Origin: Paractinoplanes ferrugineus
GTDB taxonomy: Bacteria; Actinomycetota; Actinomycetes; Mycobacteriales; Micromonosporaceae
Direction of reading: 5' to 3'
Length of the DNA: 52,280 bases
Assembly (NCBI RefSeq): GCF_016862195.1
Contig: NZ_BOMM01000030.1
Location: forward strand, 1-52,280
In this document: one piece after another, positions 31,930-40,162 of the stretch
Position numbering within the stretch: position 1 is the first letter of the stretch
Layout of the letters: the number at the start of each line of letters is the position of its first letter
Program-made: the position numbers and the translations under genes
The notes under the pieces: generated by a model
What the model was told of the DNA's origin: nothing
Databases searched by the model: none
What the model saw: the letters and a program-made list of their open reading frames with translations, nothing else

Positions 31930-33287
31930 GCGACTGATTCTTTCACGGGCCGGATTTCCGGCTCGGGCAGCTTGTGCCGCAGGGTGCGCACGTCACGGCT
32001 GCTCAACTGCAGGACGAACGCGGCCACCATGAGCACGGCGGCACCGAGCAGAGTCGATCTGGTGCCGACCGCGTGCGAGATCGGCCCGATCGCCATCTCG
32101 CCGATCGGGATCGCCACGAACGAGCCGACCATGTCGTAGGAGTAGACCCGGGCCAGCTTGTCGGCCGGAATGTGCTCCTGCATCGTCGTCTCCCAGGCCA
32201 CGCCGAACTGCTCGACCCCCAGACCGGCCACCAGAGCCCCGAGAATTAGCAGCCAGAAGTGCGGGTAGAGGCCGAGCACGAACAGCGGCACGGCGATCAG
32301 CGAACAGCTCGCCACCCCGAAGTAGAGCAGTCGCCGCAACTTCAGCCGCATGGCGATCAGGCCGCCGATGATCATGCCGGCGGTTTCCGCGGCCAGCACG
32401 AAACCCCAGGCCCGGCGTCCGATGGTCTCGTCCGCGATCACCGGCCCGAGCACGAAGAGCCCGCCGCCCCAGGCCATGTTGGCCACGCAGAACCCGGCGA
32501 CGACCACCCACAACCAGGTCCGCGACCGAAATTCGGACCATCCGGTCCGAAGATCCGAGATGATGCCGGGCCGTTTCGCTTCCGGCGCTTTCTCCGGTAC
32601 GCCCGGGGCCGCGGCCACCAGGCCGAAATCCTCGCCGGGCAGACCGCCGGCCGCTTGCTCGACGACCTTCTCCCCGGTGATCGGGGCGGTCCCGGCCGCG
32701 GGCGCGGGCGCCGGGAGCACCGAGCCGAGGGCCGCGAAGCAGACGGCCGCGATGAGGAAGGTGGCCGCGTCGACCACGATGCCCCAACCCGGCCCGACCG
32801 CGGCGACCACGATGCCGGCCACCGGCGCGCCGAGGATGGCCGCCCCGTTGAGGAAGACCCGGCCGACCGCGTTGGCCTGTTGCCGGACATCGGCCGGGAC
32901 GGTCTGCGGCAGGATCGACGCGCTCGCCGGCAGAGCCAGCGCACCCACCATGCCGTTGATCGCTGCCAGCCCGATGAGCAGCGGAATCGTGGCGGAGTCG
33001 GTGAGCACCAGGGCCGCCACGACGCCCTGGGTGAGGCCGGCGGCCACGCTCGAGCCGACCATCAGCAGGTTCTTCGGCATGCGGTCGGCGAGGACCCCGC
33101 CGAAGAGCAGGAACGCGACGTTGACGATCGTGCGGGCACCGACCACCAGGCCCAGGTCGGTGGCGGAGCCGGTCAGGTCGAGCACCGCGAAGGCGAGCGC
33201 GATCGGGGCGAAGGCGTTGCCGAGCGCGTTGACGGTGCGCCCGGCGAGCAGCAGTTGGAAGGGACGGTGTCGCAACGGGCCGTTCAT
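31926..33287 (-). CDS. Major facilitator superfamily exporter
   Basis: A 453-residue transporter with about 12 membrane helices and a Pro/Ala-rich cytoplasmic loop near residues 195-240 between the halves. G-R-T-V-N-A-L-G-N-A and G-G-V-L-A-D-R-M-P-K (loop 2-3 motif) are typical of drug or enterobactin-exporter-like (MFS_3) proteins. ATG 33287 overlaps the regulator stop (ATGA) and the stop overlaps purB, so regulator-MFS-purB form one operon. The substrate is unknown; a purine or nucleoside-like compound is an inference from context only. Confidence 0.9.
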   Translation of the reverse strand: MNGPLRHRPFQLLLAGRTVNALGNAFAPIALAFAVLDLTGSATDLGLVVGARTIVNVAFLLFGGVLADRMPKNLLMVGSSVAAGLTQGVVAALVLTDSATIPLLIGLAAINGMVGALALPASASILPQTVPADVRQQANAVGRVFLNGAAILGAPVAGIVVAAVGPGWGIVVDAATFLIAAVCFAALGSVLPAPAPAAGTAPITGEKVVEQAAGGLPGEDFGLVAAAPGVPEKAPEAKRPGIISDLRTGWSEFRSRTWLWVVVAGFCVANMAWGGGLFVLGPVIADETIGRRAWGFVLAAETAGMIIGGLIAMRLKLRRLLYFGVASCSLIAVPLFVLGLYPHFWLLILGALVAGLGVEQFGVAWETTMQEHIPADKLARVYSYDMVGSFVAIPIGEMAIGPISHAVGTRSTLLGAAVLMVAAFVLQLSSRDVRTLRHKLPEPEIRPVKESVA

Positions 33288-33817
33288 TCGGACTCCATCT
33301 CGAACATGGCAGCTGTGGAGCTCGTGCGAATGGTGCCGGGGGTGCGTGGCGGCTGGGCCTCGTGGTGCAGCTCGGTGAAAGCGTCGGTGACCCGCTTGCG
33401 GATCTCCTGCCATTTCGCCGGGTCGACCCAGAGCTCGGCGTCGACGAGGGCCTTGCCGCCGGGCGGGAAGTTGGCGCCGCGAGTGCGGCGGATCAGCTCG
33501 TGGGCGACCGCGGCGAACTCGGCCCGCAGCTGCTCGTCGCTGAACTCGGCCGGGCTCTGCCCTTCGCGGTCGTGGCCGACGTCGTAGCGATAACGCTTGG
33601 CGACGCCGCCGCGGATCTTTTCCTCGCTCGCCACGAAGATCAGCCCGCCGGAGAGCAGGTTGCGCAGGTGGTAGCTGGCGTTGGCGTGGGTGAGGCCGAG
33701 CTCACGGGCGACCTCGGCCGCAGTCATCGGAGCACCGGTCAGCAGCGACATGATGCGCAGCCGGACCGGGTGGGCCATCGCCCGGAGTGCGGCCTTGCTT
33801 CCCTCTCCCAAAGACAT
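33284..33817 (-). CDS. Winged-helix (ArsR-like) transcriptional regulator
   Basis: A 177-residue regulator. The N-terminal half is an ArsR-type HTH: L-R-A-M-A-H-P-V-R-L-R-I-M-S-L-L, then T-A-A-E-V-A-R-E-L-G-L-T-H-A-N-A-S-Y-H-L-R-N-L, and a wing. The C-terminal half is helical and may bind a ligand; no Cys metal site is seen. ATG 33817 is preferred because TAGACT lies 7 nt upstream; ATG 33835 would add six residues. It heads an operon with MFS and purB and is divergent from an SCP2 gene. Two CCAA-N7-TTGG sites lie at its promoter. Confidence 0.88.
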   Translation of the reverse strand: MSLGEGSKAALRAMAHPVRLRIMSLLTGAPMTAAEVARELGLTHANASYHLRNLLSGGLIFVASEEKIRGGVAKRYRYDVGHDREGQSPAEFSDEQLRAEFAAVAHELIRRTRGANFPPGGKALVDAELWVDPAKWQEIRKRVTDAFTELHHEAQPPRTPGTIRTSSTAAMFEMESE

Positions 33818-33866
33818 GTTGGGGAGTCTAGGCATTCAGCATGCCGACTGTCCAACACTTGTTTGG
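33807..33866. promoter_or_regulatory. Two inverted-repeat operators at the regulator promoter
   Basis: CCCAA-N7-TTGGG (33807-33823) overlaps the regulator start codon, and CCAA-N7-TTGG (33852-33866) lies upstream of its TAGACT -10 box. Centres are 44 bp apart, about four helical turns, so two dimers could bind on one DNA face. They are the natural candidates for autoregulation. Confidence 0.6.
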
Positions 33867-33907
33867 GAGTGGCACACTGCACGAAGAACCGGCATTCTCG
33901 CTAGGGT

Positions 33908-33919
33908 TACTCGCGAGTA
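33908..33919. promoter_or_regulatory. Perfect palindrome upstream of the SCP2 gene
   Basis: TACTCGCGAGTA is a 12-bp perfect palindrome, 30 bp before the SCP2 ATG and just after TAGGGT (33902-33907), a likely -10 box. It resembles operators of TetR-family lipid regulators, and its position at the predicted transcription start suits repression. Confidence 0.5.
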
Positions 33920-33949
33920 GGTACAGCGCAGATACCGAAAGGTCCACCG

Positions 33950-34402
33950 ATGACAGATTTCAACCCGGACGCTCTCGCCTCGATCGGCCCGAAGGAGTTC
34001 GCGCAGCTCGTCAAGTCGACGCCGGACTCGCAGATCGCCGAGGTCATGGCGGGCGACTCGCGTAACAAGATCCTCGACGAGGTCTTCAACCGCATGCCCA
34101 CGCTGTTCCGCGCCGAGAAGGCCGGCAACACCACGGCTGTCATCCACTGGGTGATCACGGGCGGCGCCGGCGGCACGAGCGACACCTACGAGACCGTGAT
34201 CGAGAACGGCGCCTGCACGGTCACCAACAAGCCCGAGCGCGAACCGAAGCTTGCCATGACCATGGACCCGGTCACGTTCCTCAAGGTCGTCTCGGGTGAC
34301 GGCAATCCGATGATGCTGTTCATGACCGGCAAGATCAAGGCAAAGGGCGACCTGGCCCTCGCGGCGAACGTCGCCAAGCTCTTCGACATCCCGAAGGCGT
34401 GA
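33950..34402 (+). CDS. SCP2 sterol-binding domain protein
   Basis: A 150-residue protein. From about residue 40 it matches the SCP2 lipid-binding fold: F-N-R-M-P-T-L-F-R-A-E-K-A-G, V-I-H-W-V-I-T-G, then L-A-M-T-M-D-P-V-T-F-L-K-V-V-S-G-D-G-N-P-M-M-L-F-M-T-G-K and K-G-D-L-A-L-A-A near the end. It should bind a fatty acyl or isoprenoid ligand in the cytoplasm. GAAAGG precedes the ATG. Divergent from the regulator-MFS-purB operon. Confidence 0.88.
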   Translation: MTDFNPDALASIGPKEFAQLVKSTPDSQIAEVMAGDSRNKILDEVFNRMPTLFRAEKAGNTTAVIHWVITGGAGGTSDTYETVIENGACTVTNKPEREPKLAMTMDPVTFLKVVSGDGNPMMLFMTGKIKAKGDLALAANVAKLFDIPKA

Positions 34403-34412
34403 TCCGACGCGG

Positions 34413-34451
34413 CGAGGGCCGGCCCTTCCCTACAGGGTGATCCGGCCCTCG
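34413..34451. terminator. Hairpin shared by convergent SCP2 and purD ends
   Basis: CGAGGGCCGG (34413-34422) and CCGGCCCTCG (34442-34451) are perfect 10-bp arms; an inner CCCT/AGGG extends the structure. The right arm is inside the last codons of purD, so terminator and coding sequence overlap. Confidence 0.6.
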
Positions 34452-35671
34452 ACCGCGTTCCGGGCGATGTCGGTGCGATATTGGGCGCCGTCCAGGCGTA
34501 CGCCGTCGATCAGGGCATAGGCCGCCTCGCGCGCGGCCGCGAGGTCGGTGCCGGTCGCGGTCACGCTCAGCACCCGGCCGCCCGCCGAGATCAGCGCACC
34601 GTCCGCGCGCCGGGCCGTGCCGGCGTGGATCACGCCCGCCACCTCGGCGCCCTCGATGACGTCGCCGGTGCGCGGCGTTCCCGGGTAGTTCGCGCTCGCC
34701 ACCACCACGGTGATGGCGGCGCCGTCGTGCCAGAGCAGCGGCGGCTCGTCGGCCAGCGTGCCGGTCGCGGCGGCGTGCAGGAGCCCGGCCAGCGGCGTGT
34801 CCAACAGCGCCAGCACGACCTGGGTCTCCGGGTCGCCGAACCGGGCGTTGAACTCGATGACCTTGGGGCCGTCCGGAGTGAGCGCGAGTCCGACGTAGAG
34901 CAGCCCGGCGAACGGCGTGCCGCGCTTGCGCATCTCGGCCAGGGTCGGCTCGACCACCTCGCGCATCACCCGCGGAACGAGGTCGTCCGGCGCCCAGTCC
35001 AACGGTGCGTACGCCCCCATGCCGCCGGTGTTCGGACCGGCGTCGCCGTCGCCCAGGCGCTTGAAGTCCTGGGCCGGCATCAGCGGCACCGCCGCGGTGC
35101 CGTCGGTGATCACGAAGAGCGAGACCTCGGGGCCGGACAGGTACTCCTCGATCACCACCCGGCCGCAGTCGGCGGCGTGCTGCTTCGCCGTCTCCAGGGA
35201 GTCGGTGACCACCACCCCCTTGCCGGCCGCCAGACCGTCGTTCTTCACCACATAGGGCGCGCCCAGGTCGGCGAGCGCGCGATCGACCTCGGCCGGCGAG
35301 GTGCACTCGTAGGACCGGCCGGTCGGCACCCCGGCCGCGGCCATCACGTCCTTGGCGAACGCCTTCGACCCCTCCAGCTGGGCGGCGGCGGCACTCGGCC
35401 CGAAGCAGGCGATGCCCTTGGCGCGCACCGCGTCGGCGACGCCGGCCACCAGCGGCGCTTCCGGCCCGACCACCACCAGGTCGGCGGCCACCTCGACGGC
35501 CAGCGCGGCCACCGCCGCGGGATCGGTCGCGGTGACGTCATGCAGCACCGCGACCTGCGCGATGCCGGGGTTACCAGGAGCGGCGGCCAGGAATTCCACG
35601 GCAGGGTCGGCGGCGAGCTCGACGGCGAGGGCATGTTCGCGCCCGCCGGACCCGATCAGAAGTACGCGCAC
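34430..35671 (-). CDS. purD: Phosphoribosylamine-glycine ligase
   Basis: A 413-residue ATP-grasp enzyme for the second step of IMP synthesis, making GAR from phosphoribosylamine and glycine. R-V-L-L-I-G-S-G-G-R-E-H-A-L-A opens the protein; K-N-D-G-L-A-A-G-K-G-V-V-V, N-T-G-G-M-G-A-Y and E-F-N-A-R-F-G-D-P-E-T-Q are the ATP-grasp motifs. GTG 35671 follows TAAGAT by 8 nt, consistent with a leaderless or very short-leader transcript. It stands apart from other purine genes, divergent from purA. Confidence 0.96.
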   Translation of the reverse strand: MRVLLIGSGGREHALAVELAADPAVEFLAAAPGNPGIAQVAVLHDVTATDPAAVAALAVEVAADLVVVGPEAPLVAGVADAVRAKGIACFGPSAAAAQLEGSKAFAKDVMAAAGVPTGRSYECTSPAEVDRALADLGAPYVVKNDGLAAGKGVVVTDSLETAKQHAADCGRVVIEEYLSGPEVSLFVITDGTAAVPLMPAQDFKRLGDGDAGPNTGGMGAYAPLDWAPDDLVPRVMREVVEPTLAEMRKRGTPFAGLLYVGLALTPDGPKVIEFNARFGDPETQVVLALLDTPLAGLLHAAATGTLADEPPLLWHDGAAITVVVASANYPGTPRTGDVIEGAEVAGVIHAGTARRADGALISAGGRVLSVTATGTDLAAAREAAYALIDGVRLDGAQYRTDIARNAVEGRITL

Positions 35672-35727
35672 GGACGCCGATCTTACCGGCGCCCTCCTTC
35701 CGCACGTCGCACCGCAGGTCGGTCACG

Positions 35728-35761
35728 TAAACTTCGGCAGTACCCGGACTTCTCCGAGTAC
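35728..35761 (+). promoter_or_regulatory. purA promoter and dyad in its leader
   Basis: TAAACT (35728-35733) is a good -10 box. Right after it, GTAC-C-CGGA (35740-35748) and TCCG-A-GTAC (35753-35761) form a dyad that, if transcribed, folds into a hairpin with a CTTC loop about 28 nt before the purA start. Confidence 0.5.
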
Positions 35762-35788
35762 GACTGCTCTACGGAAGGCGTCACGGAA

Positions 35789-37078
35789 GTGCCGGTGATC
35801 GTGTTGGTCGGCGCCCAATGGGGCGACGAGGGCAAGGGCAAGGCCACTGATCTGCTGGGCGACCGGCTCGACTACGTCGTCAAGTTCAATGGTGGCAACA
35901 ACGCCGGTCACACCGTGGTGATCAACGGCGAGAAGTACGCGCTGCACCTGCTGCCCAGCGGCATCCTGACCCCGGGGGTCACCCCGGTGATCGGCAACGG
36001 TGTGGTGGTCGACCTGGCGGTGCTGTTCCAGGAGATCGACGGTCTCGAGGCGCGTGGCATCGACACGTCCCGCCTGCGGGTCAGCGCGAACGCGCACGTC
36101 ATCGCGTCGTACAACCGCACGCTCGACAAGGTCAGCGAGCGTTACCTGGGCGCTCGCCGCATCGGGACGACCGGCCGCGGCATCGGCCCGACGTACGCCG
36201 ACAAGATGAACCGCCTGGGCGTACGCATCCAGGACCTCTTCGACGAGTCGATCCTGCGCCAGAAGGTCGCCGCCGCGCTCTCCTTCAAGAACCAGGTGTT
36301 GTCGAAGATCTACAACCGCCAGGCGGTGAAGGTCGACGAGGTGGTCACCGAGCTGTTGTCCTACGTCGACCGCCTGCGTCCCTACGTGGGGGACACCGCG
36401 CTCGAGCTGTCGAACGCGATCGACGACGGCAAGGTCGTGCTCTGCGAGGCCGGCCAGGCCACGCTGCTCGACGTCGACCACGGCACCTACCCGTTCGTGA
36501 CCAGCTCCAACGCGACCGCGGGCGGCGCCTGCACCGGCTCCGGCATCCCGCCGACCCGGATCGACCGGGTGGTGGCCGTGCTGAAGGCGTTCACCAGCCG
36601 CGTCGGCGAGGGCCCGTTCCCGACCGAGCTGCACGACAAGTTCGGCGACTACCTGCGCGAGGTGGGCCACGAGTACGGCACGACCACCGGCCGGCCGCGT
36701 CGCATCGGCTGGCTCGACCTGGTCATCGGCCGTTACGCCCAGCGCATCAACGGGGTCACCGACTTCGCCCTGACCAAGCTGGACAACTACGACGGGCTCG
36801 ACGAGATCCCGGTGTGCGTGGCCTACGAGGTCAACGGTGTGCGGCACGACGAGATGCCGATCAACCAGACCGACTTCCACCACGCGGTCCCGATCTACGA
36901 GACGCTGCCCGGCTGGAAGCAGGACATCTCCGGCTGCCGCAACTTCGACGACCTGCCGAAGGACGCGCAGCGGTTCGTCGAGTTCGTCGAGCAGCGCATC
37001 GGCGCCCGCATCTCGATCGTCGGCGTCGGCCCGGGCCGCGAAGCGGTCATCGAGCGCCACTCGGTGCTGGGCGGCTGA
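35789..37078 (+). CDS. purA: Adenylosuccinate synthetase
   Basis: A 429-residue GTP-dependent ligase converting IMP and aspartate to adenylosuccinate. The N-terminal P-loop G-A-Q-W-G-D-E-G-K-G-K and N-N-A-G-H-T-V (IMP/Mg site) are intact, as are G-T-T-G-R-G-I-G-P-T-Y and V-G-H-E-Y-G-T-T-T-G-R-P-R-R. The start is GTG 35789, matching the normal family N-terminus M-P-x-I-V-L-x-G; GGAAGG lies 11 nt upstream. It is followed after one base by the next gene. Confidence 0.97.
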   Translation: MPVIVLVGAQWGDEGKGKATDLLGDRLDYVVKFNGGNNAGHTVVINGEKYALHLLPSGILTPGVTPVIGNGVVVDLAVLFQEIDGLEARGIDTSRLRVSANAHVIASYNRTLDKVSERYLGARRIGTTGRGIGPTYADKMNRLGVRIQDLFDESILRQKVAAALSFKNQVLSKIYNRQAVKVDEVVTELLSYVDRLRPYVGDTALELSNAIDDGKVVLCEAGQATLLDVDHGTYPFVTSSNATAGGACTGSGIPPTRIDRVVAVLKAFTSRVGEGPFPTELHDKFGDYLREVGHEYGTTTGRPRRIGWLDLVIGRYAQRINGVTDFALTKLDNYDGLDEIPVCVAYEVNGVRHDEMPINQTDFHHAVPIYETLPGWKQDISGCRNFDDLPKDAQRFVEFVEQRIGARISIVGVGPGREAVIERHSVLGG

Positions 37079-37079
37079 G

Positions 37080-38054
37080 GTGTACGACGTCGTCATCCTG
37101 AGCCTGGCGGAGGGCGCGGGTCCGTCGGTCGACGCCTGCGGCCCCGCCGGGTGCGGTGGTTGCGGATCGGTCGAGAAGGAGGTGTGCGCCGCCCCGCGGG
37201 TGCCGGTGCTGCAGTGCGCCGACGTGCTCACCAGGGCCGGCGCGCGGGTCGAGACGATCACGGCCGGCTCCGACGCGGAGATCGACGCGGTCCTCGCCCG
37301 CTTCGACGGCCCACCGCGGCCCGACGGGTTGACCTGGCCCGACGTCGAGAACAAGACCCGGTTGGTGGTGGCGAGCGCGGTCGACGGCCAGTTGCGCGCC
37401 GTCCTCCGGCGGCTGGTCCGGCGGTACGCTCCGCCGCCCAGCAAACGACCCGACGACCTTGCCACCACGCGTACGGTCCCGGATCTCCCGCCGGTGGCGC
37501 TGCTCCCGCTCGACCCGGCCGGCACCACCGACCTGGCCGCGCAGCTGGGTCTGCCCCGCACCCCCGCCGAGGTCGCCGACGCCGTGCTCAACGGCACCGT
37601 CCGGCGACTCGACCTGCTGCGCAACGACAGCGGCTCGGTCACGGTGGACGGCGCCCTGGTCGGTGGCGCCGACGACGACGGCCGCGCGGTGGCCTGGCGC
37701 GGCCGCGTCGAGGTCGACGACAAGGTCCTCTCCGACGGCAACGACCCGATCCTGGCCTGCGCCATCGGCAACGGCGGCGGCTACGCCCAGTTCGACGGCC
37801 TCGCACTGCTCACCGACGGTGATCCCACCGACGGCCGGGTCGAGGTCGCGGTCGCGGTGCCCAAAGTGGTCAAACAGCGATTCCGGCGCGGCACGAAAGT
37901 GCAGATCGAGGTCCGCCGCGCCCGCGGTCGCGCCGTGTCCGTGCTGCCCCGCGACGGCGAACTCCAGTTCCTGGACGACGGCGTCGGCGGATCGATGAAC
38001 CGCAAACGTTCATGGTGGACGGAGCCCGGCGCGTGGGCGGTGTACGCGAGCTGA
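37080..38054 (+). CDS. Degenerate diacylglycerol-kinase-fold protein with N-terminal Cys cluster
   Basis: A 324-residue protein starting with GTG one base after the purA stop (TGAGGTG), so it is coupled to purA. The overall pattern follows diacylglycerol/lipid kinases: P-V-A-L-L-P-L-D-P-A-G-T-T-D-L-A-A-Q-L-G-L-P mirrors the G-T-x-N-D-L-A-x-x-L-G-L-P region, and V-V-A-S-A-V-D-G-Q-L aligns with the nucleotide-binding G-G-D-G-T loop, which is not conserved here. The N-terminus carries C20-x4-C25-x2-C28-x7-C36, unusual for the family and suggestive of a metal or Fe-S site. Kinase activity is doubtful. Confidence 0.75.
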   Translation: MYDVVILSLAEGAGPSVDACGPAGCGGCGSVEKEVCAAPRVPVLQCADVLTRAGARVETITAGSDAEIDAVLARFDGPPRPDGLTWPDVENKTRLVVASAVDGQLRAVLRRLVRRYAPPPSKRPDDLATTRTVPDLPPVALLPLDPAGTTDLAAQLGLPRTPAEVADAVLNGTVRRLDLLRNDSGSVTVDGALVGGADDDGRAVAWRGRVEVDDKVLSDGNDPILACAIGNGGGYAQFDGLALLTDGDPTDGRVEVAVAVPKVVKQRFRRGTKVQIEVRRARGRAVSVLPRDGELQFLDDGVGGSMNRKRSWWTEPGAWAVYAS

Positions 38055-38106
38055 CCTACTGTGCAAGGGTGAGATAGAACTGAAGTACGAGGGGGAGGAC
38101 GCTTCA

Positions 38107-40155
38107 GTGACGGACGAGCAGGCCGACCGCGTCTACGTCCCGGGGGCGAACAACACGCCTCCCGACCGCGACGTGGAACCGTTCTGGGCACCGGACGAGC
38201 TGGAGGCTCCGGTGCACGGCGGCCGTCCCGTGCCCCACGAGGCGCCCCCAGCCATCCCCCTGCCCACCCCGGCGCAGCCGGGCGTCTACCGCCCCGACCG
38301 CCCGATCCCGACGCCACCCCCACCGGTCCGCGTCCCCCCGCCGCACGCGACCCCCACGCCGCTCGTCCACCCGACCGCGCCGGAGCAGCCCGCCACTCAG
38401 CAGCCCCCGGTGCAGCGCCCGCCGACGCAGGCTTGGCCCAACTTGGAGCGCCACCCAGCCGACGAGGCCCCGCCGAGCCCGCCCCATGCGCGTCCGTCCC
38501 AGACTTCCGTCGGCGCCGAGCCGACATCGGGTTCCGGTGTCCATTCGAGCCCGGATTCCCCCTGGTCCCAGCCGCCGCAGCGCCCCACCGAGCCGCCCAC
38601 CCAGCACTCCGGGCCAGGCCGGCCCGGCTCCGGTGAGCACTCGGGGCCGGCCCAGCAGCCGTCCGCGCCGGAGAAGCCGGGCCCGCTGCCGCCGAGGCGC
38701 GCCGCCGCCTCGGTCTCGATCCCGTCAGCTGGCCGCCCCGAGACTTCGGCGCCTCAACCCGGCCCGCAGGCGCAGCACAGCCACCCACCCGACAGCCCCC
38801 CGCAGCAGCCAGGCCCGGCGCAGCCGGGTCCCTCCCAGCAGCCCGGCCCGCCGTCACAAAATGGGCAAATCTACCGCCCCGCGTCGCCGCGAAACCCTCA
38901 GACCCCGCCGCCGGGCCCCTACCCACCCACCATGGACCCGCGCGCCGCGCAGCCCCCACACCACCCGCCGGCCACGCACCCGCCCGCCTCGGCCGCACAG
39001 GACCCACGCGCCACGCATCCGCACGCCCCGCCCACACACGGCTCGGCCACGCACAGTCCGACGACGCACAGCCCGGCCACGCAGCCGCACGCCCCGGCCC
39101 CGCAGCAACATCCACAGACCCCAGGTCCACCTCCGCAGCAGCCGATCCCGACGCAGCAAAACCCCACCCAGCCCGGCCCGGCCCCGGCGGATCCCTTCCA
39201 GGACCTGGGCTGGATCTCCGACGGCACCCCGACGGCTGAGGAGTTCGCCCGGCGTCGCCTTGCCCGGCCGGCGGAACCGGTGGCCACGATGGGTGCGCGG
39301 GCGGTGCTGCGCAAGGGCACGGCAAACCTGATCAAGCTGGCGCCCAGTAAGCGGGAGCAGGAGTTCAAGCAGGACGTCGAGAAGGTTCGGCGCAACTTCG
39401 GCGGTCTGCGTCAGGTGACGATCGTCAATCCGAAGGGTGGGGCCGGCAAGACCGTCGCGGTGCTGCTGATGGCCATGACGTTCGGGCAGAAGCGTGGCGG
39501 TTACGTGCTGGCCTGGGACAACAACGAGACCCAGGGCACCCTCGGCATGCGGGCTCAGCAGGACTTCCACGCCCGTACGGTCCGCGACATGATGCGCGAC
39601 CTGCACCTCTTCCGCGGGGCGCACGGCCGGGTGGGTGATCTTTCGCAGTACGTCCGGGCTCAGGGCGAGGGCATGTTCGACGTGCTGGCGTCGGACGAGT
39701 CGGCGACGGCGGGCGAGATGTTGACGGCGGGGGCGTTCGCGGAGATCCGTGAGATCGTCAGCCGGTTCTACAAGCTGATCTTCGTGGACACCGGTAACAA
39801 CGTGCGGGCGCAGAACTGGCAGGCCGCCATCGATGCCACCGACCAGCTGGTGATCACCATGTCGGCTCGTAACGACTCGGCCGAGACCGCCGCCCGGATG
39901 CTCGACCACCTGGAGCAGAGCGGCCGGCAGCGGCTGGTGCGGCAGGCGATCAGCGTGGTGACGATGCCACCCACCCGCAAGGACATCGACCTGCCGGCGA
40001 TTCGCAACCACTTCGCGGCGCGCACCCGCGAGGTGCTGATGGCGCCGTACGAGAAATTGATCGACTCCGGCGAGCCGCTGCGCTACAACCAGCTGTCCAG
40101 CAACACCAAGGATGCCTGGTTGAAGATCGCAGCGGCGGTCGCCGAAGGTCTCTAG
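38107..40155 (+). CDS. Proline-rich MinD/ParA-type ATPase (SCO5717 / EspI-like)
   Basis: A 682-residue protein in two parts. Residues 1 to about 375 are low complexity, dominated by Pro, Gln, His, Ala and Thr. The rest is a MinD/ParA ATPase with a deviant Walker A K443-G-G-A-G-K-T449 and a Walker B-like L-I-F-V-D-T-G. The layout matches the SCO5717-family growth-regulating ATPases of Streptomyces and EspI of the ESX-1 type VII system, as I recall them. No type VII genes are nearby. GTG 38107 has GGGGGAGG upstream. Its stop is 7 bp from the convergent DUF3151 stop. Confidence 0.85.
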   Translation: MTDEQADRVYVPGANNTPPDRDVEPFWAPDELEAPVHGGRPVPHEAPPAIPLPTPAQPGVYRPDRPIPTPPPPVRVPPPHATPTPLVHPTAPEQPATQQPPVQRPPTQAWPNLERHPADEAPPSPPHARPSQTSVGAEPTSGSGVHSSPDSPWSQPPQRPTEPPTQHSGPGRPGSGEHSGPAQQPSAPEKPGPLPPRRAAASVSIPSAGRPETSAPQPGPQAQHSHPPDSPPQQPGPAQPGPSQQPGPPSQNGQIYRPASPRNPQTPPPGPYPPTMDPRAAQPPHHPPATHPPASAAQDPRATHPHAPPTHGSATHSPTTHSPATQPHAPAPQQHPQTPGPPPQQPIPTQQNPTQPGPAPADPFQDLGWISDGTPTAEEFARRRLARPAEPVATMGARAVLRKGTANLIKLAPSKREQEFKQDVEKVRRNFGGLRQVTIVNPKGGAGKTVAVLLMAMTFGQKRGGYVLAWDNNETQGTLGMRAQQDFHARTVRDMMRDLHLFRGAHGRVGDLSQYVRAQGEGMFDVLASDESATAGEMLTAGAFAEIREIVSRFYKLIFVDTGNNVRAQNWQAAIDATDQLVITMSARNDSAETAARMLDHLEQSGRQRLVRQAISVVTMPPTRKDIDLPAIRNHFAARTREVLMAPYEKLIDSGEPLRYNQLSSNTKDAWLKIAAAVAEGL

Positions 40156-40162
40156 GGAAGCG

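Noticed and set aside
30457..32139. A 560-codon open frame opposite purB
   Set aside because: Shadow of purB; the minus-strand protein has an intact lyase signature.
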